Assembly: GCA_044358015.1 (NCBI GenBank)
Contig: JBIKOO010000027.1
Coordinates: 1 to 22,539 of the forward strand
Origin: Casp-actino8 sp044358015
Lineage (GTDB): Bacteria; Actinomycetota; Acidimicrobiia; Acidimicrobiales; Ilumatobacteraceae
Direction: 5' to 3'
Length of the DNA stretch: 22,539 nucleotides
Each line of letters starts with the position of its first letter. Position 1 is the stretch's first letter. Position numbers and translations under genes: made by a program. Positions 13,906-21,535 of this stretch are shown here, one piece after another. The notes below the pieces were generated by a model. That model saw only the letters and a list, made by a program, of their open reading frames with translations. It made no database searches and was not told where the DNA came from.

Positions 13906-15888
13906 TTAGATCGATGAGCCGGCGCGCTCGCCGTCAACGACAGCAGCATGGGCACGTCGAGGTGCAACACAGTCACCGACGCGTTCGACACTCACACCAG
14001 CATTTTTGAGATCGTTGTACAACCACTCCACTGGGCTCGGCGGAACGGCAAGCACAACCCAATCGGGGCGGCGAGTTTGATTGGCTCCCGTGGGGTGATG
14101 CAGCAATGTGAGTTCACCATTGGCAAAGCCCATCGGTACTAAGTCGGTTGATTGCACGATGCCTTTTGCACCAGCGCGCATCCACCAGTTCTCCATGTCG
14201 AGTGTGATGCCGAGATCTTGCCCAACCACCATTCCGGGGGTCACGATTTCAACGTTGCAACCACGATCGGCCAACACTTCAGCGGTCGACGTGGCGTGAT
14301 GGAATCCGATTTCATCAATCACAACAACCGAGTCGCCAGATTGCGGTCCGCCCATAAGAGCTGAGCCATCAAGAATGGCGCGCACATCACACACGCGATT
14401 GGCAGTTTCGTCAGTGCTGGCATCGGCGACCCACCACGGACGTGTTGGCTCGGCGCCAGTTGCAACAATCACGTGATCGGGCTTGGTCTCTTCAACCAAA
14501 CCGGGCCAAACGCCCGAGCCATAAACAAATGAAACTCCGAGACGATTGCATTCGGCGAGTTGATTACGAATCATGTCGCCAAATTCGGCGCGGTTCGGAA
14601 CACTCGCGGCGATGCGAACTTGACCGCCAGCGACGGGTTCTTTTTCGTACACCGTGACTTGGTGACCTTTACGCGCTGCAGCAATGGCAGCTTGCAATCC
14701 GGCCGGACCAGCACCAGCAACCATCACTTTCTTGGGCTTGGCAGTGATCGCCAAATGATTGTTGACGCGCCATTCGTTTTCGCGACCAGTGCGCGGGTTT
14801 TCAATACAACCCAACCAACGGTTGAGTCCCATGCGACCAACACATTCTTGATTGCAGCTCAAGCACAAACGAATTTCGTCGGTGGCACCGGCACGAGCCT
14901 TGATTGCAAAGTCGGCGTCGGCGATTTGTCCACGCACAATTCCGACGAGATCGCATTGACCTTCGGCGAGGGCGCGCTCGGCTTGCAACGGATCTTTGAA
15001 ACGGCCAACGCCGACAACAGGAAGATCAACTGCTTTACGAATTGCGGCCGGAATGAACATGGCATAGCCCGGCGGAATATGCATGCTGGCTTCAATCATG
15101 AACAAGCTGGCAGTTGCGACGCCAATTGATGTGTTGATGTAGTCAACCTGGCCAGTTGCTTCGACAATCTTGGCGACTTCAACTGCTTCGTCAATCGTTG
15201 TTCCGCCATCGATGAATTCATCACCACATAGACGCACGCCTAGAGCTAAACGATTGCCGATGACATTGCGAACTGCGGCAACAATGTCGACAAGAATGCG
15301 CGCACGGTTGACAAGTGAACCGCCGTATTCATCGGTACGACGATTAGTGGCGGGTGATAAGAAGCCGCGCACGATTGATGAATGACTGCACTGCAGCTCA
15401 ATGCCGTCAAAGCCACCTTCGGCACAATGTTCGGCGACAAGTGCGTAACCCGCGATGATCTCATCGATCTCGGCGTGAGTGACAGCCTTGGGTACTTCGC
15501 GGAATAACGGATCGGCAACTGCCGACGGCGCCCACACCGGTAGGCGACTGAACATGCTGCTGGCCTGACCACCGTTGTGGTTGATCTGGGCAAAGATCGG
15601 GACGCGATGACGATGGACGGCATCGGTGATGCGCTTGTAGCCAGGGATCACGTCGCGGTGAAAACCGTGGATCAGTTTCTCGTATGGCCAGTCGGTGGGG
15701 TGAGTGCTGTGCTCTTCGGTGATGATGAGTCCGGCACCACCCGCTGCTCGCGCCGCGTAGTAATCGGCATGCTGCTCGGTGGGCTTGCCATCACGGGCGT
15801 AGTTGGTGAGGTGTGCGCTAAAGACAATGCGGTTGCGGGTCGTCACCGGCCCGAGTTCAAGAGGTGTCCATAAATAGCGGTAGCCCAC
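13906..15888 (-). CDS. FadH/OYE-family oxidoreductase, mycofactocin-associated type 2
   Basis: A 660-residue flavin/iron-sulfur enzyme with the architecture of 2,4-dienoyl-CoA reductase. An FMN-binding TIM barrel (1 to about 370) opens with YLWTPLELGPVTTRNRIVFS; a [4Fe-4S] site follows with C342, C345, C349 and C361. Then comes an FAD/NAD(P) domain starting VMVAGAGPAGLQAA with YEKEPVAGGQ. The stretch THPTDWPYEKLIHGF and the N-terminus match what I know as the 'mycofactocin system FadH/OYE family oxidoreductase 2'. The substrate is unknown; it probably reduces an activated C=C bond or runs in the oxidative direction. The GTG start at 15888 is supported by TAGCGT 7 nt upstream. It is divergent from an SDR gene and lies 4.5 kb from the etf-mft operon. 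Confidence 0.83.
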   Translation of the reverse strand: MGYRYLWTPLELGPVTTRNRIVFSAHLTNYARDGKPTEQHADYYAARAAGGAGLIITEEHSTHPTDWPYEKLIHGFHRDVIPGYKRITDAVHRHRVPIFAQINHNGGQASSMFSRLPVWAPSAVADPLFREVPKAVTHAEIDEIIAGYALVAEHCAEGGFDGIELQCSHSSIVRGFLSPATNRRTDEYGGSLVNRARILVDIVAAVRNVIGNRLALGVRLCGDEFIDGGTTIDEAVEVAKIVEATGQVDYINTSIGVATASLFMIEASMHIPPGYAMFIPAAIRKAVDLPVVGVGRFKDPLQAERALAEGQCDLVGIVRGQIADADFAIKARAGATDEIRLCLSCNQECVGRMGLNRWLGCIENPRTGRENEWRVNNHLAITAKPKKVMVAGAGPAGLQAAIAAARKGHQVTVYEKEPVAGGQVRIAASVPNRAEFGDMIRNQLAECNRLGVSFVYGSGVWPGLVEETKPDHVIVATGAEPTRPWWVADASTDETANRVCDVRAILDGSALMGGPQSGDSVVVIDEIGFHHATSTAEVLADRGCNVEIVTPGMVVGQDLGITLDMENWWMRAGAKGIVQSTDLVPMGFANGELTLLHHPTGANQTRRPDWVVLAVPPSPVEWLYNDLKNAGVSVERVGDCVAPRRAHAAVVDGERAGSSI

Positions 15889-15901
15889 GACGTAGACGCT
15901 A
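15889..15901 (-). promoter_or_regulatory. Leaderless -10 box for the OYE-family gene
   Basis: TAGCGT (15896-15901, minus strand), then CTACGTC and the GTG at 15888; spacing 7 nt. A short palindrome, CGTAG-ACG-CTACG (15891-15903), overlaps the box. Confidence 0.5.
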
Positions 15902-15927
15902 CGCCTCGCCTAGGGTTGATGCCTATC

Positions 15928-15953
15928 TAGGGTCGTTGATTTAAGGGGGATTT
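15928..15953 (+). promoter_or_regulatory. Promoter and ribosome binding site of the SDR gene
   Basis: TAGGGT at 15928-15933 could be the -10 box, and an identical TAGGGT lies 17 bp upstream at 15911-15916. Unlike its neighbours this gene has a short leader with a strong Shine-Dalgarno, AAGGGG (15943-15948), 5 nt before the GTG at 15954. Confidence 0.45.
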
Positions 15954-16787
15954 GTGAAAGATCTACAGGGCAAGGTGGCGGTCATCACGGGAGCAGCGAG
16001 CGGTATCGGTCGCGCCATGACCGATCGTTTCATTGCGGCGGGTATGAAGATCGTTTTGGCCGACGTTGACGAAATCAAACTGCGCAATGTTGAAGCCGAA
16101 CTTACTGAAAATGGTGCTGACGTTTTTCCAGTCACAGTTGATGTGTCTTTAGGCGAGAGCGTTGAAGAACTAGCCCGCAAGACACTTGAAAAATACGGGG
16201 CTGCCCATGTGCTGTGCAACAACGCTGGCGTCGCTGGCGTTGGCGATCAGTGGACCGGACCGATGAGTGTTTGGGATTGGGTCATCAACATCAACTTGTA
16301 CGGTGTCGTGCACGGCATTCGTTCGTTCCTGCCGATCATGCTCGATCAAAACGAAGGGCACATTGTCAATACGGCTTCAATGGCTGGGCTGATTGCAATG
16401 CCGGGGTTTGGTCCGTACAACGCAACCAAGCATGCGGTCGTCGCGATTAGTGAAGGTTTGTTTCTTGAACTCGAGGCAAAAGGTTCGGGTGTCAGTTGCA
16501 GTGTGTTGTGTCCGGGATTCGTGAAGACCAGTTTGACAACCGAAATCAAATGGAGCGAACGGCTTGGTGCGCAACCGTCAGATCCAACTGATCCGATTAG
16601 CGCGATGATGAATGAAGTCTTGAAAGCTGGCGTCGAAGATGGAATTCCGGCAACCGATGTTGCCCAACAAGTTCACGATGCTGTTGTCGCTAACCAATTC
16701 TGGATTTTGACGCATCCCGATTTCCGTCAAGCGCCAGTTGAGCGCATGCAACGAGCTGCTGCTCAACAAAACCCCACTCTTGGCTAG
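15954..16787 (+). CDS. Classical short-chain dehydrogenase/reductase
   Basis: A 277-residue NAD(P)-dependent oxidoreductase of the classical SDR family. The cofactor motif TGAASGIG is at 12-19, NNAG at 89-92, and the catalytic residues are S142 (TASMAG), Y155 and K159 (YNATK). D37 at the end of the second strand favours NAD(H) over NADP(H). There is no extra insertion of the kind found in mycofactocin-coupled SDR nicotinoproteins, so I do not assign it to that group. The substrate is unknown. The GTG at 15954 has a good Shine-Dalgarno. It is divergent from the OYE-type gene, with which it may share a pathway, and convergent with the FrhB-like gene across the second 70-bp palindrome. Confidence 0.87.
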   Translation: MKDLQGKVAVITGAASGIGRAMTDRFIAAGMKIVLADVDEIKLRNVEAELTENGADVFPVTVDVSLGESVEELARKTLEKYGAAHVLCNNAGVAGVGDQWTGPMSVWDWVININLYGVVHGIRSFLPIMLDQNEGHIVNTASMAGLIAMPGFGPYNATKHAVVAISEGLFLELEAKGSGVSCSVLCPGFVKTSLTTEIKWSERLGAQPSDPTDPISAMMNEVLKAGVEDGIPATDVAQQVHDAVVANQFWILTHPDFRQAPVERMQRAAAQQNPTLG

Positions 16788-16790
16788 TTC

Positions 16791-16860
16791 AACCTTGGTG
16801 CTTCTGGTGGCGAAAAATGGCGGTAAACCGCCATTTTTCGCCACCAGAAAAACTAAAGGA
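16791..16860. repeat. 70-bp palindromic repeat, copy B
   Basis: Gapless partner of the reverse complement of 3961-4030 (about 79% identical). It contains a perfect 22-bp inverted repeat, 16802-16823 against 16828-16849, around a TAAA loop. It starts 4 nt after the SDR stop and ends 7 nt before the stop of the convergent FrhB-like gene. Confidence 0.85.
16813..16838. terminator. Bidirectional intrinsic terminator inside repeat copy B
   Basis: An A-run (16813-16817), the stem TGGCGG (16818-16823), loop TAAA, the stem CCGCCA (16828-16833) and a T-run (16834-16838). The layout is symmetric, so it can stop transcription of both the SDR gene and the FrhB-like gene. Confidence 0.75.
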
Positions 16861-16867
16861 ATGTGAG

Positions 16868-18055
16868 TCAGTGGGCGGCGGGAGCAGTGCCGTCAGCTTT
16901 TTTCTTCGGTGGCGGAACACCAACCGAAACTGACTTCTCAGCCCACTCTGGCCAACGACGACGACTCACAATGCTGAGTGTGCGCAACAACTTCATCGCC
17001 ACTTCGTCCTCTTGCGCCGGACGTGATTCGATCACGCCATCGCTGATCATGCGCGAAATGACTTCTTCGCCAAGTTCGGTACGAACAATGGTGAGAGTCC
17101 AGTCGTTGTCCTTACCAATACCACCCGTTGAGATGTCGGCGTGCTCCGCAGCGAAGTCGGGGCAGCTCTTGCAACCCTCACGAGTCCACTTATGACACTC
17201 TTTGAGATCGATTTCGTGGAATGAACCGTCCTTCATCCAAATCTGGAAGGCACCTTTAATGTTCATCTTCACCATGTCTTGCTTCTTCAAGCCGTACTTG
17301 GCTTCGAAGAGCTCTTCAAAGATGGCGTCGTCGAAAGTCTTCGAGCACAACAAACCAATGTTGAACAAGAAAGGCTTACCAACTTTGCCAGCCTTTCGAT
17401 CCCACATCACGGGCGGTGACGATGTCTGACAACCCATGCCAACCAGTGCCAACTTCGTGAGACCCTGTTCTTTGGCTTCACGTAACGCGAGTGGATTCGC
17501 GCAATAGGTGTAGCGCGAGCCAGCAGTTGCCAACACTTCTTCTTTGTTGCGAGCGAGGGCCGGCTTGGCCTTCCATGCGTCGTCAACTTCAACACCACTG
17601 ACGAGAGCGCCTTCGATGTAGTCGTTCTCCATGAGCCAGATCAACATGGCTGACACGAAGCCACCGTCTTGACCCTTTTCATGCTGCACCTTGTCGGTGG
17701 CGCGGGTCAACAACAGTTGCCGCCAAATGCCCGACATCTCTTCGGGCTCACGGGTGCGACCAAAAAGATGATTGTCGGCGGACTCTTCCCACTTGCGGAA
17801 GCGTGGGCAAGCGCGGGTGCAAGTGGTGCAACCCTTTTCGCCATGGATGCAGTTGTCGAGGCCGAGTTCTTCTTCAATGTGGAATGGCTTGTACTTACCC
17901 TCTTCGTGTTCGTAGCCGATCACATCGTGGGGGCAGGTGACAACGCAGCCCGCGCAACCCGTGCACAGACCAGTGGTGATGACCTCTTCGTAGAGTTCTT
18001 TCCACTGGGCGGTCCAGCGTTCGGCTTTTGGCGGTGCAGACTCGGTAATTGTCAT
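16868..18055 (-). CDS. F420 hydrogenase/dehydrogenase beta-subunit-like Fe-S flavoprotein
   Basis: A 395-residue protein of the FrhB/FdhB family, whose members move electrons between coenzyme F420 and iron-sulfur partners. Two ferredoxin-type sites stand at the N-terminus: C31, C34, C37 and C41 (CTGCAGCVVTCP), then C69, C76, C79 and C83 (GCTTCTRACP). The FrhB N- and C-domain follows with DGGFVSAMLIWLME, TAGSRYTYCANPLAL, ALVGMGCQTSSPP, FNIGLLCSKTFDD and CKSCPDFAAEHADISTGGIG. The C-terminus is a Lys/Pro tail. I prefer ATG 18055 because TAGATT lies 7 nt upstream; the longer frame to 18106 adds 17 atypical basic residues. Use of F420 is inferred from the family. The physiological partner is unknown; the divergent molybdenum hydroxylase is one candidate. 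Confidence 0.82.
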   Translation of the reverse strand: MTITESAPPKAERWTAQWKELYEEVITTGLCTGCAGCVVTCPHDVIGYEHEEGKYKPFHIEEELGLDNCIHGEKGCTTCTRACPRFRKWEESADNHLFGRTREPEEMSGIWRQLLLTRATDKVQHEKGQDGGFVSAMLIWLMENDYIEGALVSGVEVDDAWKAKPALARNKEEVLATAGSRYTYCANPLALREAKEQGLTKLALVGMGCQTSSPPVMWDRKAGKVGKPFLFNIGLLCSKTFDDAIFEELFEAKYGLKKQDMVKMNIKGAFQIWMKDGSFHEIDLKECHKWTREGCKSCPDFAAEHADISTGGIGKDNDWTLTIVRTELGEEVISRMISDGVIESRPAQEDEVAMKLLRTLSIVSRRRWPEWAEKSVSVGVPPPKKKADGTAPAAH

Positions 18056-18068
18056 GGATTTCAATCTA
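18056..18068 (-). promoter_or_regulatory. Leaderless -10 box for the FrhB-like gene
   Basis: TAGATT (18063-18068, minus strand), then GAAATCC and the ATG at 18055; spacing 7 nt. This supports the shorter start. The divergent region also holds a GTGATC (18081-18086) / GATCAC (18111-18116) inverted repeat. Confidence 0.5.
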
Positions 18069-18123
18069 CGCTGAGGACAGGTGATCTTGGGTAGCCGAAG
18101 TGGCACTAATGATCACAGAATTT

Positions 18124-18129
18124 AGAGGA
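18124..18129 (+). promoter_or_regulatory. Shine-Dalgarno of the molybdenum hydroxylase gene
   Basis: AGAGGA lies 5 nt before the ATG at 18135 and fixes that start over the in-frame ATG two codons later. This gene therefore has a normal leader, unlike its divergent neighbour. Confidence 0.6.
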
Positions 18130-18134
18130 ACACC

Positions 18135-20426
18135 ATGGGAATGATCGGCGAGCGCATACTCCGTACGGAGGACCCAGATTTAGTCACGGGTCGCGGGACA
18201 TTTATTGACAATCTGTCGTTGCCTGGCGCCGGCCATGTGGTTTATGTGCGGTCAAGCGTGGCTCATGCGCGAATCATCAACATTGACACCTCAACAGCGG
18301 CGCAGATGACCGGGGTGCTTGGCGTATTTACAAGCACCGACCTGAACGCCGATGGCCTGAACTTTGTTCCCATTGATATGCCGCTCTTGCCGGCAGGAAT
18401 TCGTCGCCCAGCGCTGGCCGATGGCACCGTGCGCTATGTCGGTGAATTGATCGCGGCTGTTGTCGCCGAATCACGCGCTCAAGCAGTCGACGCAGCCGAA
18501 CAGGTTTTTGTTGACTACAACGCGCTGCACGCGGTCGTCGATCCCGAAGAAGCACTCGCTGACGAAACCTTGTTGTTCCCCGATTTTGGAACGAACACCA
18601 TTGTTAATCTTGAAGCGGGGCAAGCGGCTGATTTCTCACAGTGTGATGTGGTGGTGAGCCAACGAATCATCAATCAACGCATTGCACCGAGTCCGCTCGA
18701 GGGACGAGTCGCCGCGAGTCGATGGGAAGAAGCCGGTCCTGACGGTGTGAGTCGTCTGACGCATTGGCAGGCATGTCAAGGCGCTCATCCAATTCGCAAT
18801 CAACTCTGCGCTTTTTATGGTTTGCCCGCTGAACAGATCCGTGTGATCACACCTGATGTGGGTGGTGGCTTCGGTGCGAAAGCTTTCTTCTATCCCGAAG
18901 ACATGTTGTTGCCATGGTTGGCCAAACGAGTGGGGCGCGCGGTGCGCTACACCGAGTCACGCACCGAAAGTATGAACGGACTTGGTCATGGTCGCGGCCA
19001 GATTCAAGACATTCGTATTGGTGGAACGCGCGACGGAAAAATTTTGGCGTATGACATGCAAGTCATTCAAGAATCTGGAGCGTATGCACGCTTTGGTGCC
19101 TTCCTGCCTTTCATGACTGGTCGCATGTTGACCGGCACGTATCACATCCCCAACGCGTACATGTCGTCGCGTTCAGTTGTGACGAATACGGTTCCGACAT
19201 TGGCTTATCGAGGCGCTGGCCGTCCCGAGGCCGCAGCCGCGATTGAACGTGCCGTTGATTTGTTCGCTGTTGAAATCGGGATGGATCCGGCGCGAGTTCG
19301 CGAAGTCAATCTTGTTGCCAAAGATCAGTTTCCTTATACCAATGGCACCGGAACGACTTACGACAGTGGTGATTACCCGGGGTCGCTGGAACAACTGCTT
19401 GATGTTTCGCACTACGCGCAACTGCGCGATGAACAAAAACGACGTCGAGAGAGCAATGATCAAGTTCAACTGGGTCTTGGGCTCGCTGTCTATGTTGAGA
19501 TCACGGCAATGTCTGGTGGTTCAGAGTTTGGCTTTGTCGAAGTAACAACCAACGATGATGGCGAAGTGCATGCCAAAGTCATCACCGGCACTACTCCGTA
19601 CGGTCAGGGGCATCGCACGACCTGGGCAATGTTGGTGAGCGATCGACTCGGAATTCCTTTTGAAAACATCACAGTGATTCATGGTGACACCGATGCTGTG
19701 AAGAGTGGTGAGATCACTGGTGGTTCTCGGTCGGTACAAATTGGTGGAACAAATGTGTGGCGCGCTGCTGGAGTAGTGGCCGATAAAGCTCGACAGATTG
19801 CATCGCGACTTCTTGAAGCATCAGTTGACGATGTCGTTCTTGAAGACGGACGTTTCCATGTGGCTGGCACACCTGCAGTGACGCGCACGTGGGCTGATGT
19901 CGTTGTCACTGCTCAGGCAATGGGGGAGCGTCTTGATGGTGAAGGAGACTTTGCGCAAGCATCAGGCACATTCCCAAGTGGTGCTCATCTCGCGGTAGTC
20001 GAAGTAGATATCGAAACTGGCAAAGTGAAACTGCGCGACATGTTTGCCGTCGATGATGCTGGACGCATCGTGAATACATTGCTCGCCGAAGGTCAAGTTC
20101 ACGGCGGACTTGCCCAAGGAATTGGTCAGGCCTTATATGAAGAATTCATCTACGACGCTGACGGCAACCCGCTCACCGGAAACTTCGCCGACTACGGCTT
20201 CCCAAGTGCTGCTGAGGTTCCGAGTTTTGTCACCGTGCACATGGAATCACCATCACCGATGAATGACCTGGGTGCAAAAGGAATTGGTGAAAGCGGAACG
20301 ATCGGCGCAACACCTGCGGTGCAAAACGCTGTTGTTGATGCGCTCAGTCATCTTGGTGTTCGTCATGTTGATATGCCATGCACAGCGCAACGAGTATGGG
20401 AAGCGATTAAAGGACAACTTCGTTGA
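18135..20426 (+). CDS. Xanthine dehydrogenase-family molybdopterin-binding (large) subunit
   Basis: A 763-residue molybdenum hydroxylase large subunit. The N-terminus GERILRTEDPDLVTGRGTFIDNL and the aldehyde oxidase/xanthine dehydrogenase a/b hammerhead region (about 18-125) are typical. VGGGFGAK is at 242-249. The active-site loop reads AYRGAGR at 357-363, the signature of form II CoxL-like proteins and not the AYXCSFR of true aerobic CO dehydrogenase. The catalytic Glu is E719 in GIGESG. The enzyme probably hydroxylates an aldehyde, N-heterocycle or similar substrate; CO oxidation is unlikely. The FAD (medium) and 2Fe-2S (small) subunits normally encoded alongside are absent on both sides, so partners must be elsewhere. 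Its TGA overlaps the start of the nucleotidyltransferase gene. Confidence 0.87.
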   Translation: MGMIGERILRTEDPDLVTGRGTFIDNLSLPGAGHVVYVRSSVAHARIINIDTSTAAQMTGVLGVFTSTDLNADGLNFVPIDMPLLPAGIRRPALADGTVRYVGELIAAVVAESRAQAVDAAEQVFVDYNALHAVVDPEEALADETLLFPDFGTNTIVNLEAGQAADFSQCDVVVSQRIINQRIAPSPLEGRVAASRWEEAGPDGVSRLTHWQACQGAHPIRNQLCAFYGLPAEQIRVITPDVGGGFGAKAFFYPEDMLLPWLAKRVGRAVRYTESRTESMNGLGHGRGQIQDIRIGGTRDGKILAYDMQVIQESGAYARFGAFLPFMTGRMLTGTYHIPNAYMSSRSVVTNTVPTLAYRGAGRPEAAAAIERAVDLFAVEIGMDPARVREVNLVAKDQFPYTNGTGTTYDSGDYPGSLEQLLDVSHYAQLRDEQKRRRESNDQVQLGLGLAVYVEITAMSGGSEFGFVEVTTNDDGEVHAKVITGTTPYGQGHRTTWAMLVSDRLGIPFENITVIHGDTDAVKSGEITGGSRSVQIGGTNVWRAAGVVADKARQIASRLLEASVDDVVLEDGRFHVAGTPAVTRTWADVVVTAQAMGERLDGEGDFAQASGTFPSGAHLAVVEVDIETGKVKLRDMFAVDDAGRIVNTLLAEGQVHGGLAQGIGQALYEEFIYDADGNPLTGNFADYGFPSAAEVPSFVTVHMESPSPMNDLGAKGIGESGTIGATPAVQNAVVDALSHLGVRHVDMPCTAQRVWEAIKGQLR

Positions 20427-21142
20427 TTCTTCCAGGCGCCGTTGAATCGCTGGTTAATTCGCTCAGTCAGGCCGAGGGTGTGCAGGCGATCACAATCGGC
20501 GGCTCTCAAGCGATGGGAACCGCCGACACCACGAGCGACTGGGACCTCGGAGTTTTCTACCAAGGTCGACCGGACTTCGGGATTTTGTCGGCCTTAGGCA
20601 CCCTGCATTCGCCGGGCTCGTGGGGACGATTCATGAATGGTGGAGCATGGTTAGTGCTTGATGGTCTTGAAGTTGATGTGATTCTGCGAGACATTGAAGT
20701 GGTGGAGACTTGGTGTTCTCGGGCGCGTCAGGGCGAATACGAAGTCGATCAATTACTCGGTTATCTCGCCGGATTTCCGTCGTACACGCTCATGGCCGAA
20801 ATCGCGCTGTCCAAAGTGATCTTTGGGTCAATTGATATCGATGTGAGTTACCCAGAGAATTTGCAGCGAGAGGCCTCCACTCGATGGGCTTTCCAGCGTG
20901 ACTTTTCTCTTGACTACGCGCGTATGCACGCAAGACGGGGAGATCATGTTGGGACCGTTGGAAATCTTGTTCGCGCCAGTTTTGAGGAAGCCCATCGACG
21001 CATGTGCTCCGACAAAAAGTGGGTCCTAAACGAGAAACGTCTGCTGAATCTGGCGGGACTCAGTGAAATTTCTCTACCGACTCAAAGCGTCGAAAACCTC
21101 GAGGACGAAGTGTTGCGATTTTCGCTTGTGCTCAAAACCTGA
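20423..21142 (+). CDS. Nucleotidyltransferase-fold protein
   Basis: A 239-residue protein with the pol-beta/minimal nucleotidyltransferase signature GGSQAMGTADTTSDWDLGVF (about 27-46), in which the GGS turn and the DxD pair (D41, D43) are present; a third acid may be in EVDVIL (about 82-87). The C-terminal half is helical (RDFSLDYARMHARRGD), as in kanamycin/streptomycin adenylyltransferase-like proteins, but the substrate cannot be named. The TTG start at 20423 overlaps the TGA of the molybdenum hydroxylase gene (TTGA), with AAAGGA about 9 nt upstream, so translation is probably coupled. It converges on glnK with only 4 bp between the stop codons. Confidence 0.7.
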   Translation: MILPGAVESLVNSLSQAEGVQAITIGGSQAMGTADTTSDWDLGVFYQGRPDFGILSALGTLHSPGSWGRFMNGGAWLVLDGLEVDVILRDIEVVETWCSRARQGEYEVDQLLGYLAGFPSYTLMAEIALSKVIFGSIDIDVSYPENLQREASTRWAFQRDFSLDYARMHARRGDHVGTVGNLVRASFEEAHRRMCSDKKWVLNEKRLLNLAGLSEISLPTQSVENLEDEVLRFSLVLKT

Positions 21143-21146
21143 TCGT

Positions 21147-21485
21147 TTAGATCGCGTCGCTGCCTTCTTCGCCGGTACGAATACGAATGATGCGATCAAC
21201 ATTCGTGACCCAGATTTTTCCGTCACCGATCTTGCCGGTTGTTGCTGCGGCCTTGATGGCTTCAACAACACGGTCAACTTCTGAGTCATCGACAACGATC
21301 TCAAGGCGAACCTTAGGAACGAAATCGATTTTATATTCGGCGCCGCGATATGTCTCGGTATGGCCGCCCTGACGACCAAAACCGCGAACTTCGCTGACAG
21401 TGATTCCTTGGATGTTGGCGGCCTTCAGGGCGTCTTTAACGTCATCTAGTTTGAAGGGCTTCACGATGGCGGTGATGAGTTGCAT
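21147..21485 (-). CDS. glnK: P-II nitrogen regulatory protein (GlnK/GlnB)
   Basis: A 112-residue PII signal protein that senses ATP/ADP and 2-oxoglutarate and, when bound to ammonium channels, blocks them under nitrogen excess. MQLITAIVKPFKLDDVKDAL at the N-terminus and the T-loop RGAEYKIDFVPK, with the modifiable Y51, are canonical; in corynebacteria this Tyr is adenylylated. TGKIGDGKIWV and RIRTGEEG complete the family motifs. The start is ATG at 21485 with AGAGGA 9 nt upstream; an in-frame TTG three codons earlier is less likely. The amt gene ends 50 nt upstream, the usual amt-glnK pairing, hence the symbol glnK. No glnD-type modifying enzyme lies in the window. Confidence 0.95.
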   Translation of the reverse strand: MQLITAIVKPFKLDDVKDALKAANIQGITVSEVRGFGRQGGHTETYRGAEYKIDFVPKVRLEIVVDDSEVDRVVEAIKAAATTGKIGDGKIWVTNVDRIIRIRTGEEGSDAI

Positions 21486-21535
21486 AGAGATCAATCCTCT
21501 TGTCGTATCGAACGTGTTATGAGATGGATGAATAG

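Noticed and set aside
15954..16787. Assignment of the SDR as a mycofactocin-coupled nicotinoprotein
   Set aside because: It has ordinary classical-SDR spacing without the insertion that marks that group.
18056..18106. Longer N-terminus for the FrhB-like protein
   Set aside because: The 17 extra residues are atypical and the ATG at 18055 has a leaderless -10 box at the right distance.
18135..20426. Aerobic carbon monoxide dehydrogenase (form I CoxL)
   Set aside because: The active-site loop reads AYRGAGR instead of AYXCSFR, and no coxM or coxS is adjacent.
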